Shown here piece by piece: positions 44,926 through 53,299 of a stretch of DNA of 64,000 nt. The notes below the pieces were generated by a model. The model was not told the origin of the DNA. It saw nothing but the letters and a program-made list of their open reading frames with translations, and did no database searches. The translations under genes were made by a program, and so were the position numbers. The stretch covers positions 142,763 to 206,762 of the forward strand of contig JAYNIR010000003.1 in NCBI GenBank assembly GCA_038109305.1, in the 5' to 3' direction. Each line of letters begins with the position of its first letter. Within the stretch, counting starts at the first letter, position 1. Source of the DNA: UBA1479 sp038109305. Lineage in GTDB: Bacteria > Pseudomonadota > Alphaproteobacteria > Rhodospirillales > Casp-alpha2.

Positions 44926-45717
44926 TTATTCCTTGAGCCAGGCGGGCGAACGTTTTTCCAGGAACGCCGCGAGTCCCTCAGCGGCTTCCGCCGACTGACG
45001 CTTTTCGGCGTGGATGCGGGCCAGCTCTTCGGCCAGATCCTCGGCCACCGCCGTGCCCGCCAGTTCAAGCGTCTTCGCCTTGGTCATGGTCATGGCTTCG
45101 GGGCCGTTCTTCAAAATCGAATCGACTATGCGCTGCGACGTCCGCTCAAGCTGCAGGGCTGGCGCGACTTCGTGGACCAGCCCCATGATGTGCGCCTGTT
45201 CGGCCGGGAACCGTTCGCCGGTGACGGCGTATCGCCGCACATTCCTGACCCCCATTGCGGCGATCAGCTGCGGCAGGATCGGGTGCGGAGCCAGTCCCCA
45301 GCGCACTTCGGAAATGGCGAAGGTCGCATCCGCCGCCGCCACCGCCACGTCGCAGGCCGCGACGATGCCGGTCGCGCCGCCGACGCAAAACCCCTGAACC
45401 ACGGCCATCGTCGGCTTGGGGCAGGTATCGAGCATGCGGACGACGGCCTCCGTATTGCGGGACGCGATTAGGTTCTTTTCCTGTCCTTCGCCGGCCACGC
45501 GCTTGAGCCATATCAGGTTGGCACCCGCCTGGAAGTGCTTGCCGGCGCCGCGCAGCACGATCAGGCGCACGGACGGATCGCCGCTCAGCGATGTCACGCC
45601 GGCCAGCAACGCCTGGATCATTTCGTCGTCGTAGGCGTTGTTCACATCGGGGCGGTTAAGGGTTACGGTCGCAACGCCGCGGGCGTCCGTATCAACCAGA
45701 ACCGGGGTATCGGCCAT
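44926..45717 (-). CDS. Enoyl-CoA hydratase/isomerase family protein
   Basis: A crotonase-fold protein of 263 aa. It shows VATVTLNRPDVNNAYDDEM, the oxyanion-hole GKHFQAGANLIWLKRVA and VQGFCVGGATGIVAACDVAVAAADATFAISEVRWGL, and FPAEQAHIMGLVHEV. The second catalytic position, Glu in classical hydratases, appears as part of AISEVRWGL. This pattern resembles methylglutaconyl-CoA hydratase-type enzymes, but the substrate is not decided by the sequence. It is divergent from the cysteine synthase gene. Confidence 0.87.
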   Translation of the reverse strand: MADTPVLVDTDARGVATVTLNRPDVNNAYDDEMIQALLAGVTSLSGDPSVRLIVLRGAGKHFQAGANLIWLKRVAGEGQEKNLIASRNTEAVVRMLDTCPKPTMAVVQGFCVGGATGIVAACDVAVAAADATFAISEVRWGLAPHPILPQLIAAMGVRNVRRYAVTGERFPAEQAHIMGLVHEVAPALQLERTSQRIVDSILKNGPEAMTMTKAKTLELAGTAVAEDLAEELARIHAEKRQSAEAAEGLAAFLEKRSPAWLKE

Positions 45718-45895
45718 CGGGCGTCCTCCTCTGGAATTTCAGTTTTATCACAACAACCAATCCCTGCCCGAGCACCATACTCCGGCGCTCGGCGATGCGC
45801 AAAACCGGATTTCCGTCCGGCTTGAATGGGTCCGGCCCCACCGGTATGTTTCGGGCATACGACAAAAAACGACAAGACCTAGGGACGGAACATAC

Positions 45896-46900
45896 ATGAC
45901 AATACGCAAGGGGCTGGTCGAGGCCATCGGCAATACCCCGTTGATCCGGCTGAATAAATTGTCCGAGGAAACCGACTGCGACATCCTCGGCAAGGCGGAA
46001 TTCCTGAACCCCGGCCAGTCGGTCAAGGACCGGACGGCGCGCCACATTATCCTCGAGGCCGAAAAACGCGGGGATTTGAAACCCGGCGGCCTGATCGTTG
46101 AGGGCACGGCCGGCAACACGGGCATCGGACTGGCGCTGGTCGCCAACGCGCGCGGCTACCGGACGACAATCGTGATCCCGGAAACGCAGTCCCAAGAGAA
46201 AAAGGACATGCTGCGGCTTTGCGGCGCGGAACTGGTGGAAAATCCGGCCCTACCGTATTCGGACCCCAACAACTACCAGCATGTGGCCCGCAGGCTTACC
46301 GAGGAAAAAGCCAAGACCGAGCCCAACGGCGTCCTGTTCGCCGATCAATGGAACAACATGGACAATTGCAAGGCGCACTATGACACCACCGGTCCGGAAA
46401 TCTGGGAGCAGACCGGCGGTAAGGTCGATGCCTTCATCTGCGCCGTCGGCACCGGCGGGACGCTTGCCGGCACGTCGACTTTCCTGCGCGAAAAAAATCC
46501 GGGCATCCAGATCGGCTGCGCCGACCCGCGTGGCGCTGCCATGTATCACCTGTTCAAGGACGGCAAGGCCAAGACGACGGACGGCGGGTCGATTTCGGAA
46601 GGCATCGGGCTCGGCCGGTCGACCTGCATCGTCAAAGACATCAAGGTCGACGCCCCCTACGTGATCGACGACATGGACGCGATCCCGCTAGTTTTCGATC
46701 TGATCGAACACGAAGGCCTGGTGCTCGGCGGGTCCAGCGGCATCAACGTCGCCGGGGCCGTCAAAATGGCCAAGGAAATGGGGCCGGGTCACACCATTGT
46801 CACCATCCTCTGCGATGCCGGAACGCGCTATACCTCTAAACTGTTCAACCGGGAATTTCTGAAATCCAAGGGCCTGCCGGTTCCAGACTTCCTGCCCTAA
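45896..46900 (+). CDS. cysK: Cysteine synthase A-like PLP enzyme
   Basis: A 334-aa fold-type II PLP enzyme making cysteine from O-acetylserine and sulfide. It shows EAIGNTPLIRLN, the PLP lysine in NPGQSVKDRTARHIILEAE, EGTAGNTGIGLALVANARGY, the substrate loop and the phosphate-binding AVGTGGTLAGTSTFL, and GGSSGINVAGAVKMAKEMGPGHTIVTILCDAGTRYTSKLFN. The start at 45896 is chosen because the longer frame begins deep in the divergent neighbour. sseA starts 30 bases downstream. Confidence 0.93.
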   Translation: MTIRKGLVEAIGNTPLIRLNKLSEETDCDILGKAEFLNPGQSVKDRTARHIILEAEKRGDLKPGGLIVEGTAGNTGIGLALVANARGYRTTIVIPETQSQEKKDMLRLCGAELVENPALPYSDPNNYQHVARRLTEEKAKTEPNGVLFADQWNNMDNCKAHYDTTGPEIWEQTGGKVDAFICAVGTGGTLAGTSTFLREKNPGIQIGCADPRGAAMYHLFKDGKAKTTDGGSISEGIGLGRSTCIVKDIKVDAPYVIDDMDAIPLVFDLIEHEGLVLGGSSGINVAGAVKMAKEMGPGHTIVTILCDAGTRYTSKLFNREFLKSKGLPVPDFLP

Positions 46901-46930
46901 GCCCACACCAGAACATCGAAAGCCAGAGCC

Positions 46931-47788
46931 ATGTCCTACGACAACCCGCAAGCGCTCGTGTCCACCCAATGGGTCGCCGACCACATGGATGCCCCCGACG
47001 TGCGCATCGTCGACTGCACCTATTTCCTGCCGAACCAGAACTGCGACGCAAAGGCCGAATACGACGCCCAGCATCTCGCGGGCGCGGTGTTTTTCGACAT
47101 TGACGACATCAAGGATCCGGACGATCCCCTGCCCCATATGATGCCGCCGGCGCACATTTTTTCCGCCAAGGTGCGGAAGCTCGGGCTCGGTGACGGCAAC
47201 CGCATCGTCTGTTACGACGCCAACGGCGGCGGCGCGGCGGCGGCGCGCGTGTGGTGGATGTTCCGCACATTCGGGCACGACGACGTCGCGGTGATGGACG
47301 GCGGCCTGCCGAAATGGCTGGCCGAAGGCCGCCCGGTGGACGACCAGAAAGTGACGCCCCAGGAACGCCATTTCACGGCTCGGGAAAACACCATGATGGT
47401 GCGCTCCATCGACCAGGTCCGACGGGTCCTTGACAACGGCAAGGAAACGGTGGTCGATGTGCGCGCCTCGGGACGCTTCGCCGGCACCGCGCCGGAACCG
47501 CGTCCGGGCATGCGGGCCGGGCACATGCCGGGGGCGCTCAACATGCCCTACGGCGATCTGTTCGATCCCAAGAACAATTTCATCATGCGCTCCGCCGACG
47601 AGATCAAGGCAATTGTCGAAAAAGCCGGCATCGATCTGAAACGGCCGCTGGTCACCAGTTGCGGGTCCGGCGTCACCGCGTGCTATGCGGCGCTGGCGCT
47701 CTACCTGATCGGTAAGGAAGACGTTGCGATCTATGACGGGTCCTGGTCCGAGTGGGGCATGCGCGATGATACGCCCGTGGTGACCTGA
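46931..47788 (+). CDS. sseA: 3-mercaptopyruvate sulfurtransferase
   Basis: A two-domain rhodanese of 285 aa. The N-domain shows VSTQWVADHMDAPDVRIVDCTYFLP and AEYDAQHLAGAVFFDIDDIKDPDDPLPHMMPP. The C-domain carries the active-site loop TSCGSGVTAC, whose CGSGVT sequence is the 3-mercaptopyruvate type. It transfers sulfur from mercaptopyruvate to thiol acceptors. It lies between cysK and a TcuA-like gene on the same strand, so cysteine metabolism is the likely context. Confidence 0.95.
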   Translation: MSYDNPQALVSTQWVADHMDAPDVRIVDCTYFLPNQNCDAKAEYDAQHLAGAVFFDIDDIKDPDDPLPHMMPPAHIFSAKVRKLGLGDGNRIVCYDANGGGAAAARVWWMFRTFGHDDVAVMDGGLPKWLAEGRPVDDQKVTPQERHFTARENTMMVRSIDQVRRVLDNGKETVVDVRASGRFAGTAPEPRPGMRAGHMPGALNMPYGDLFDPKNNFIMRSADEIKAIVEKAGIDLKRPLVTSCGSGVTACYAALALYLIGKEDVAIYDGSWSEWGMRDDTPVVT

Positions 47789-47838
47789 AACCTTGATCCG
47801 AAATTTCCTAAGCAATCCGACACAGGGAAATTGATGAC

Positions 47839-49338
47839 ATGAGCACCTATGACGTCGTGGTGGTAGGCGCCGGCAATGCGGCCCTTTCCGCGGCCATGGC
47901 CGCGCGCGAGAACGGGGCCAGGGTTCTGGTTCTGGAAAAGGCCAAGGAAGACGAAAAAGGCGGCAATTCGTATTTCACCGCCGGCGGGTTCCGATTTTGC
48001 CACACGGGCATCGACGATGCGGCAACGGACGTTCTGACAGACCTGTCTAAGGCCGAGCGGGACCAGATCGTTCTGCCGGTGCATGATGAAAAGGTGTTCT
48101 ACGACGCACTGATGAAGGTCACCCGGCATCAGGCGGACGAAGACATGGCGCAAAGGCTGATCCGGGGCTCGCGGCCCGCAATGGTGTGGCTCCGCGGCCA
48201 CGGGGTGCGGTTCATCCCCATGTTCGGGCGGCAGTCCTTCCTGGTCGACGGCAAGCATCACTTTTACGGCGGCGTCAATGTGGAAGCTGTCGGCGGCGGC
48301 GCCGGACTGGTCGAAATGGAACTGGCGGAAGTGCTCAAGACGGGCTGCGAAATCCGCTACGAAACCGGCGCTACCCGCCTGATCCAGGATAAAAAACGGC
48401 GCATCACCGGGTTGGAGGTGTGCGGACCCGAGGGCTACGAGGAAATCGAGACCAAGTCGGTCGTTCTCGCCTGCGGCGGGTTCGAATCAAACCCGGAAAT
48501 GCGGGTCCGTTACCTGGGCGCCGGATGGGATCTGGCGCGCGTGCGCGGCACGCGACACAACATGGGCGACGGCATTCGCATGGCGATCGACATCGGCGCG
48601 CGTCCGTTCGGCAACTGGTCCGGCTGCCATTCCGTCGGCTGGGACGTTTCCGCGCCGCCCTACGGCGACTACGAAGTCTTGGACAACTTCCAAAAGCATT
48701 CGTATCCCTGGGGCATCATGGTCAACCTGAAGGGCGAACGGTTCGTCGACGAAGGCGAGGATCTGCGGAACCACACCTACGTCAAGTTCGGGCGCGAGAT
48801 CATGAGCCAGCCGTTCCGCACCTCGATCCAGATTTTCGACCGGAAGACCATCCCGCTCCTGCGTGACGAATACCGCATTCGCCAAGTCACCAAGTACACG
48901 GCGAACACCATTGAGGAACTGGCGGCGGAACTTGAAATCCGGTCGGAAAAACTGAAGGGCACCATCGACACCTTTAACGCCGCCTGCCCCAAGGGCGCAT
49001 TCAAGAACGGCTTTAACCCGGCAATCCTGGACGGCATCAGCACAACGGGCCTCGCAATCAACAAAACCAACTGGGCGCTGCCCATCGACGAGCCGCCGTT
49101 CGAAGCCTACGTCACCACGACGGGCGTCACCTTCACCTTCGGCGGGCTCAAGATCGACGATACGGGCGCCGTCATCGACGTGACCGACCGGGCCATTCCG
49201 GGCCTTTATGCCGCGGGCGAACTTGTGGGCGGCCTGTTTTATGAAAACTATCCCGGCGGCTCCGGCCTGATGGCGGGAACGGTGTTCGGCAAACTGGCCG
49301 GCGAGAGTGCTGCCGCATTTTCGTCCAGGAACGACTGA
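47839..49338 (+). CDS. tcuA: FAD-dependent tricarballylate dehydrogenase (TcuA)-like flavoprotein
   Basis: A 499-aa fumarate-reductase-like flavoprotein. It has the dinucleotide site YDVVVVGAGNAALSAAMAARENGARVLVLEKA, GGNSYFTAGGFRF, the flavoprotein catalytic segment with EYRIRQVTKYTANTIEELA, and the FAD-binding end PGLYAAGELVGGLFYENYPGGSGLMAGTVFGKLAG. This end and length match tricarballylate dehydrogenases (TcuA), but related dehydrogenases of similar size exist and a tcuBC pair is absent here. It starts 50 bases after sseA. The function is therefore named by family only. Confidence 0.82.
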   Translation: MSTYDVVVVGAGNAALSAAMAARENGARVLVLEKAKEDEKGGNSYFTAGGFRFCHTGIDDAATDVLTDLSKAERDQIVLPVHDEKVFYDALMKVTRHQADEDMAQRLIRGSRPAMVWLRGHGVRFIPMFGRQSFLVDGKHHFYGGVNVEAVGGGAGLVEMELAEVLKTGCEIRYETGATRLIQDKKRRITGLEVCGPEGYEEIETKSVVLACGGFESNPEMRVRYLGAGWDLARVRGTRHNMGDGIRMAIDIGARPFGNWSGCHSVGWDVSAPPYGDYEVLDNFQKHSYPWGIMVNLKGERFVDEGEDLRNHTYVKFGREIMSQPFRTSIQIFDRKTIPLLRDEYRIRQVTKYTANTIEELAAELEIRSEKLKGTIDTFNAACPKGAFKNGFNPAILDGISTTGLAINKTNWALPIDEPPFEAYVTTTGVTFTFGGLKIDDTGAVIDVTDRAIPGLYAAGELVGGLFYENYPGGSGLMAGTVFGKLAGESAAAFSSRND

Positions 49339-49382
49339 TCTTATTTCCCCGCTCGCCGTCGCCTGCCTGCGCAAAGCCACAG

Positions 49383-49420
49383 CTTCGCTCCGGCGAAGGC
49401 TGGTCGCCCGCTTCGCGGGC
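49383..49420. terminator. Two hairpins between convergent tcuA and tauD-like genes
   Basis: CTTCGC-TCCG-GCGAAG (49383-49398) and GCCCG-CTTCG-CGGGC (49406-49420) lie in the convergent spacer. Neither is followed by a clear T run, so they are plausible but unproven transcription-end structures. Confidence 0.4.
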
Positions 49421-49446
49421 TCGGGGCGAGCGGTTTATTTTACTGA

Positions 49447-50322
49447 TTAATGCGGCACGTCGCCTTCGACGCTGCACCGGATCAGATGGCGGCGTTCGTT
49501 CATGTCGTAATCGGCGACGGCGTTGTGGCAGGTCTGGCGGTTGTCCCAGATCACCAGATCGCCGGGCCGCCAAGAATGGCGATAAATGAATTCCGGGCGC
49601 TGGCAGTGATCGAACAGGAAGTCGAGCGTCGCCCCGCTTTCCGACGGCGTCAGTTCGGTGATACGACGGGTGAACCCCGGATTGACATAGAGCGTCTTCC
49701 TGCCGGTTTCAGGGTGGATGCGGATCACCGGGTGCACCACCGGCGGCACCTTGGCCTTTTCCTCGGCCGACAGGGGCGGCCGGTTCGGCAGATGGGCGAA
49801 ATATTTTTCATAGGCCAGCGTGTAATCGTGGACGGCGGTCATGCCGTCGAGAAAATTTTTCATCCGGTCCGACAGCGCGTCAAACGCTGCCCGCATGTTG
49901 ACGAAAAGCGTATCGCCGCCGTAGCTCGGGATTTCCTTGGCGTGCAACAGCGACGCCTGGGTCGGGTGCGGCATGTAGGACAAATCCGAATGCCAGTACT
50001 GCCCCGCGTGGATCGCGCCGATCGGCTTGCCGTCTTCGCGGACGTTGGAAATATAGAGGATTTCCGGGTGTTCTTTCATGTTGAACTGAGACAGCACATG
50101 GCTTTCCAGCTTTCCGAACCGGCGGGAGAACTTGATCAGCTCTTCCGGCGAAAGGTCCTGATCACGCAGCACGACGACCGCCCTGTCCAGAAATTCCTGA
50201 TATATGTCGGGGAAATAATTATCCTGTTCCGGCGCGCACAGGTCGATGCCGAGGATTTCGGAGCCGATGGCGCCGGTAAGACACTTGGTGCTCAGTTCGA
50301 GATGCCGGGTTTCCATTCTCAT
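49447..50322 (-). CDS. TauD/TfdA-family Fe(II)/2-oxoglutarate dioxygenase
   Basis: A 291-aa dioxygenase. The iron-binding His and Asp are in QYWHSDLSYM, the distal His in DNRQTCHNAV and the 2-oxoglutarate Arg in NERRHLIRCSVEGD. The fold landmarks VVVLRDQDLSPEELIKFSRRFGKLE and LHAKEIPSYGGDTLFVNM are normal for TauD-like enzymes. Members cleave sulfonates, herbicide ethers or other substrates, and I cannot choose between them. It starts about 55 bases downstream of a GFA-family gene on the same strand. Confidence 0.88.
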   Translation of the reverse strand: MRMETRHLELSTKCLTGAIGSEILGIDLCAPEQDNYFPDIYQEFLDRAVVVLRDQDLSPEELIKFSRRFGKLESHVLSQFNMKEHPEILYISNVREDGKPIGAIHAGQYWHSDLSYMPHPTQASLLHAKEIPSYGGDTLFVNMRAAFDALSDRMKNFLDGMTAVHDYTLAYEKYFAHLPNRPPLSAEEKAKVPPVVHPVIRIHPETGRKTLYVNPGFTRRITELTPSESGATLDFLFDHCQRPEFIYRHSWRPGDLVIWDNRQTCHNAVADYDMNERRHLIRCSVEGDVPH

Positions 50323-50377
50323 TTATTAACACAAATTTTGCCGCTTAAAATATCCCTGTTTTCACAAAGCGGAGATA

Positions 50378-50800
50378 TCAACTTCCCGGCGGGCCGTGAT
50401 CGTACGCTTCCGCATCGGACGGAAGGGTGACCCAGGATTGCTTGCTGGCGGTCCAGACATGGCGTTTGGGATCGATGAACGAGGTGTCGTCCAAGGTTCC
50501 CGGCTTGATCGATACGGTGCCCGGCCGCCAGGCGACGTAGTTGTATATGCGGTTGCCGCAATTGGGGCAGAACGCGCCTGCCTTGTCGCGGCCCGATTGC
50601 GCCTTCATGGTGAAGGACTTGAGCACGCCCTTGGTCACCCGAAAGGCGTTTTCGTCGATGATGTAGGTAATGCTGAACCCGCCGCCGGACTGGCGCTGGC
50701 AGTCCTTGCAGTGGCAGATGTGCAGCTTGTGGGGCAGAACCACATCCATTTCATACTGCACTCCGCCGCACTGGCATCCGCCTGTTACCGTCTTCGTCAT
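50378..50800 (-). CDS. GFA-family (glutathione-dependent formaldehyde-activating-like) zinc protein
   Basis: A 140-aa protein with the zinc-binding Cys pattern of the GFA family: GGCQCGGVQYEM, ICHCKDCQRQSGGGFS and FCPNCGNRIYNYVAWRPG. The name of the family overstates its chemistry; most members have unknown substrates. It is followed by the TauD-like gene and is divergent from a racemase-like gene. Confidence 0.88.
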   Translation of the reverse strand: MTKTVTGGCQCGGVQYEMDVVLPHKLHICHCKDCQRQSGGGFSITYIIDENAFRVTKGVLKSFTMKAQSGRDKAGAFCPNCGNRIYNYVAWRPGTVSIKPGTLDDTSFIDPKRHVWTASKQSWVTLPSDAEAYDHGPPGS

Positions 50801-50989
50801 TGCCGTCTCCTGCTCGGGTTCCCCTGGTGTCGTCAGTTAATCACCCCGCCGCCGTCGCGCCAAGACCGGCGTCGCGCGAACCGCCGGGCGCGATCATGCA
50901 CGGCGCAATGATTGCCACCCGGCCCGTGGCCGCCTACATTCCGCAGCGCTACATTCCGGCGGCGGCACAGGAACATCAAGGGGCATCCG

Positions 50990-51646
50990 ATGGCACCACG
51001 AATTGCGCTTTTTCACGCCACGCGGGCGGCGATCCGCCCGGTCGAGGCGGCGTTCGCCGAAATCTGGCCCGGGGCCGACCACTGGAGCCTGTTGGACGAG
51101 GGCCTGACCCAGGCCGTCGATCGGGCCGGCGGATACACGGACGAAATCGGCGCGCGTTTCATTCAGCTTGCCGAATATGCGGCGGCGACAGGGGTCGACG
51201 CCTTTCTGTTCACCTGCACCGCCTTCGGCCCGGCGATGGAGGAATGCCAGCGCCGCTTTCCCTTCCCCACCTTCAAGCCCAACGAAGCATTGCTGGAAGA
51301 AGGGCTGAGGGCCGGTGGCCGCGTGGGCCTGTTGGCCAGCCACCCGGTGACCCTGCCGCTCCTGACCGGGCAGTTGCAGGACCTTGCCCGCGAACAATGC
51401 CGAACCATCGACATCAAACCGGTGTTGGCCGAAGGTGCCTGGGACGACCTGACAAAAGGCAGGATGGACAGCCACGATGAAAAGGTGATCGCCGCTTCGT
51501 CGGAACTGGATGACTGCGGCGTGGTTTTGCTGGCGCAGTTCTCGATGGCCCCGCTTTTGCCGAAAGTGCAGGCGAAAGTGCCGGGCCGGGTGCTCTCAAG
51601 CCCGCACGCTGCGGTGGCGAGGCTGAAGGGGCTGTTTGCAGCCTGA
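50990..51646 (+). CDS. Aspartate/glutamate racemase-family protein
   Basis: A 218-aa protein of the Asp/Glu/hydantoin racemase superfamily. One catalytic-type Cys is visible in DAFLFTCTAFGPAMEECQRRFPFPTFKPNEALLEEGL. The second Cys expected of a two-base racemase falls where the sequence reads VVLLAQFSMAPLLPKVQ, with no Cys. A non-racemase activity such as an arylmalonate-decarboxylase-like or unknown reaction is therefore possible. The start at 50990 follows a purine-rich AGGGGC. It is convergent with the SDR gene. Confidence 0.75.
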   Translation: MAPRIALFHATRAAIRPVEAAFAEIWPGADHWSLLDEGLTQAVDRAGGYTDEIGARFIQLAEYAAATGVDAFLFTCTAFGPAMEECQRRFPFPTFKPNEALLEEGLRAGGRVGLLASHPVTLPLLTGQLQDLAREQCRTIDIKPVLAEGAWDDLTKGRMDSHDEKVIAASSELDDCGVVLLAQFSMAPLLPKVQAKVPGRVLSSPHAAVARLKGLFAA

Positions 51647-51651
51647 AAAGG

Positions 51652-52383
51652 CTAACTTCCGCCACGCGCCAGCGTGATCCCGCCGCAGACGAAAAGCGTC
51701 TGGCCCGAGATGAAGCTGGAGCGTTCGTCCATGAAGAATGCGGCCGCCTGCGCGATGTCCGACGCCTCGCCCAGCCGTCCGACGGGCACCGTGCCGATGA
51801 TTTCCTGGGTCCGCGGCATGTTCATCGGATTGGCGCGCTTGAACAGTTCCGTCGCGATGGGGCCGGGGCCGATGCAGTTGACGGTGACGCCGTGCTGCGC
51901 CAATTCAAGCGCCCAAACCCGGGTCATGGATTGGATGCCGCCTTTCGACGCCGAATAGGCGGTTCGGTGCGTTTTGCCCAAAAGTGCCCGGCTCGCGATG
52001 TTGACGATCCTCCCGAAGCGCTCCTGCTTCATGTCGTCCAGGACCGCCTGGGTGCAGAGCATGGGCGCGCGCACGTTGATTGCCATGGTCAGGTCGAAAT
52101 CTTCGACCGTGCTTTCCTCAAGCGTCGCAGCAAGCGCAATGCCGGCGTTGTTGACAAGGCCGGTCACCGGACCGAGTTCCCGCTCCTTTATGTCGGCAAA
52201 GGCGGCGGCGATAGACTCCGGATCGGTCAGGTCCGTTTCGGCCCAGGGGATGGCCCCCTCGCCACCGTCATCGGGCGTCGCCCGGTCCAGATTGATCACC
52301 CGCCAGCCTTCCTGGACCAAGCGTTCGGCGATGGCCCGGCCGATGCCGTTACTGGCGCCCGTCACCACAGCATTTCGTATCAT
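51652..52383 (-). CDS. Short-chain dehydrogenase/reductase
   Basis: A 243-aa classical SDR with a Rossmann fold: cofactor motif VTGASNGIGRAIAERL, NNAGIAL, catalytic Ser in IVNIASRALLGK, Tyr-x3-Lys in TAYSASKGGIQSM, and PGPIATELF. The substrate is not evident from sequence. It follows the aap terminator and its stop lies five bases from the convergent racemase-like gene. Confidence 0.9.
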   Translation of the reverse strand: MIRNAVVTGASNGIGRAIAERLVQEGWRVINLDRATPDDGGEGAIPWAETDLTDPESIAAAFADIKERELGPVTGLVNNAGIALAATLEESTVEDFDLTMAINVRAPMLCTQAVLDDMKQERFGRIVNIASRALLGKTHRTAYSASKGGIQSMTRVWALELAQHGVTVNCIGPGPIATELFKRANPMNMPRTQEIIGTVPVGRLGEASDIAQAAAFFMDERSSFISGQTLFVCGGITLARGGS

Positions 52384-52413
52384 TAAAGTCTCTTTCTGCT
52401 ATCTGCCTGAGAA

Positions 52414-52437
52414 AAAGGCGCCCCGAGGGACGCCTTT
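52414..52437 (-). terminator. Intrinsic terminator after the aap operon
   Basis: On the minus strand AAAGGCG pairs with CGCCTTT, with further G-C pairs inside the loop, and is followed by TTCTC from a T run (CCTTTTTCTC). It lies 23 bases after the aapP stop and ahead of the SDR gene. Confidence 0.85.
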
Positions 52438-52459
52438 CGCTCTTGGTTTTCCCAACCGA

Positions 52460-53257
52460 TTAGTGCGCCAAAATTTGGCTCAGGAACAGTTTGGTTCGCT
52501 CGTGCTGCGGGTTGTCGAAGAAATCGTCCGGGACGTTTTCTTCGATGATTTCGCCGCCGTCCATGAAGATCACCCGGTCAGCGACCGTTTTGGCGAAGCC
52601 CATTTCGTGGGTCACGCACAGCATGGTCATGCCGGTTTCGGCCAGTTCAATCATGGTGTCCAGCACCTCCTTGATCATTTCCGGGTCGAGGGCCGATGTC
52701 GGCTCGTCGAACAGCATGATCTTCGGATTCATGCAGAGCGATCGCGCAATGGCGACGCGCTGCTGCTGGCCGCCCGAAAGCTGGCCCGGGAACTTAAGCG
52801 CCTGCTCGGGGATTTTGACCTTTTCGAGAAACTTCATGGCTGTTTCCTCGGCCAGCTTCTTAGGCGTCTGGCGGACCCAGATGGGGCCCAAGGTGCAGTT
52901 TTCCAGCACCGTCAGATGCGGAAACAGATTGAAGTGCTGAAACACCATGCCGACTTCGCGGCGGATCAGGTCGATGTTCTTGAGGTCGTTGGTCAGCTCA
53001 ATCCCGTCGACGATGATATCGCCCTGCTGATGCTCCTCAAGCCGGTTGATGCAGCGGATCAGCGTCGATTTGCCGGACCCGGACGGGCCGCAAATGACGA
53101 TCCGTTCCTTCGACTTGACGGTCAGATTGATGTTTTTCAGCACATGGAAGTCGCCGTACCACTTGTGCATGGCGTTGATCTGGATGATGTCGTCATCGCC
53201 CTTGGACGATAGAAGCGACGGGGCGGCTTGGCTGAGATCGTGAACTTGCTCAGACAT
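52460..53257 (-). CDS. aapP: General L-amino acid ABC transporter ATP-binding protein AapP
   Basis: The ATPase of a polar amino acid importer, 265 aa. Walker A is GPSGSGKSTLIRC, the Q-loop is MVFQHFNLFPHLTVLEN, the signature LSGGQQQRVAIARSLCMNP and Walker B IMLFDEPTSALDPEM, with VTHEMGFA as the H-loop. It is the last gene of aapJQMP. Confidence 0.95.
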   Translation of the reverse strand: MSEQVHDLSQAAPSLLSSKGDDDIIQINAMHKWYGDFHVLKNINLTVKSKERIVICGPSGSGKSTLIRCINRLEEHQQGDIIVDGIELTNDLKNIDLIRREVGMVFQHFNLFPHLTVLENCTLGPIWVRQTPKKLAEETAMKFLEKVKIPEQALKFPGQLSGGQQQRVAIARSLCMNPKIMLFDEPTSALDPEMIKEVLDTMIELAETGMTMLCVTHEMGFAKTVADRVIFMDGGEIIEENVPDDFFDNPQHERTKLFLSQILAH

Positions 53258-53299
53258 GGGCTTTGCTCCCTTGTTGTCTTAAATCTGATAACTGGCCGA

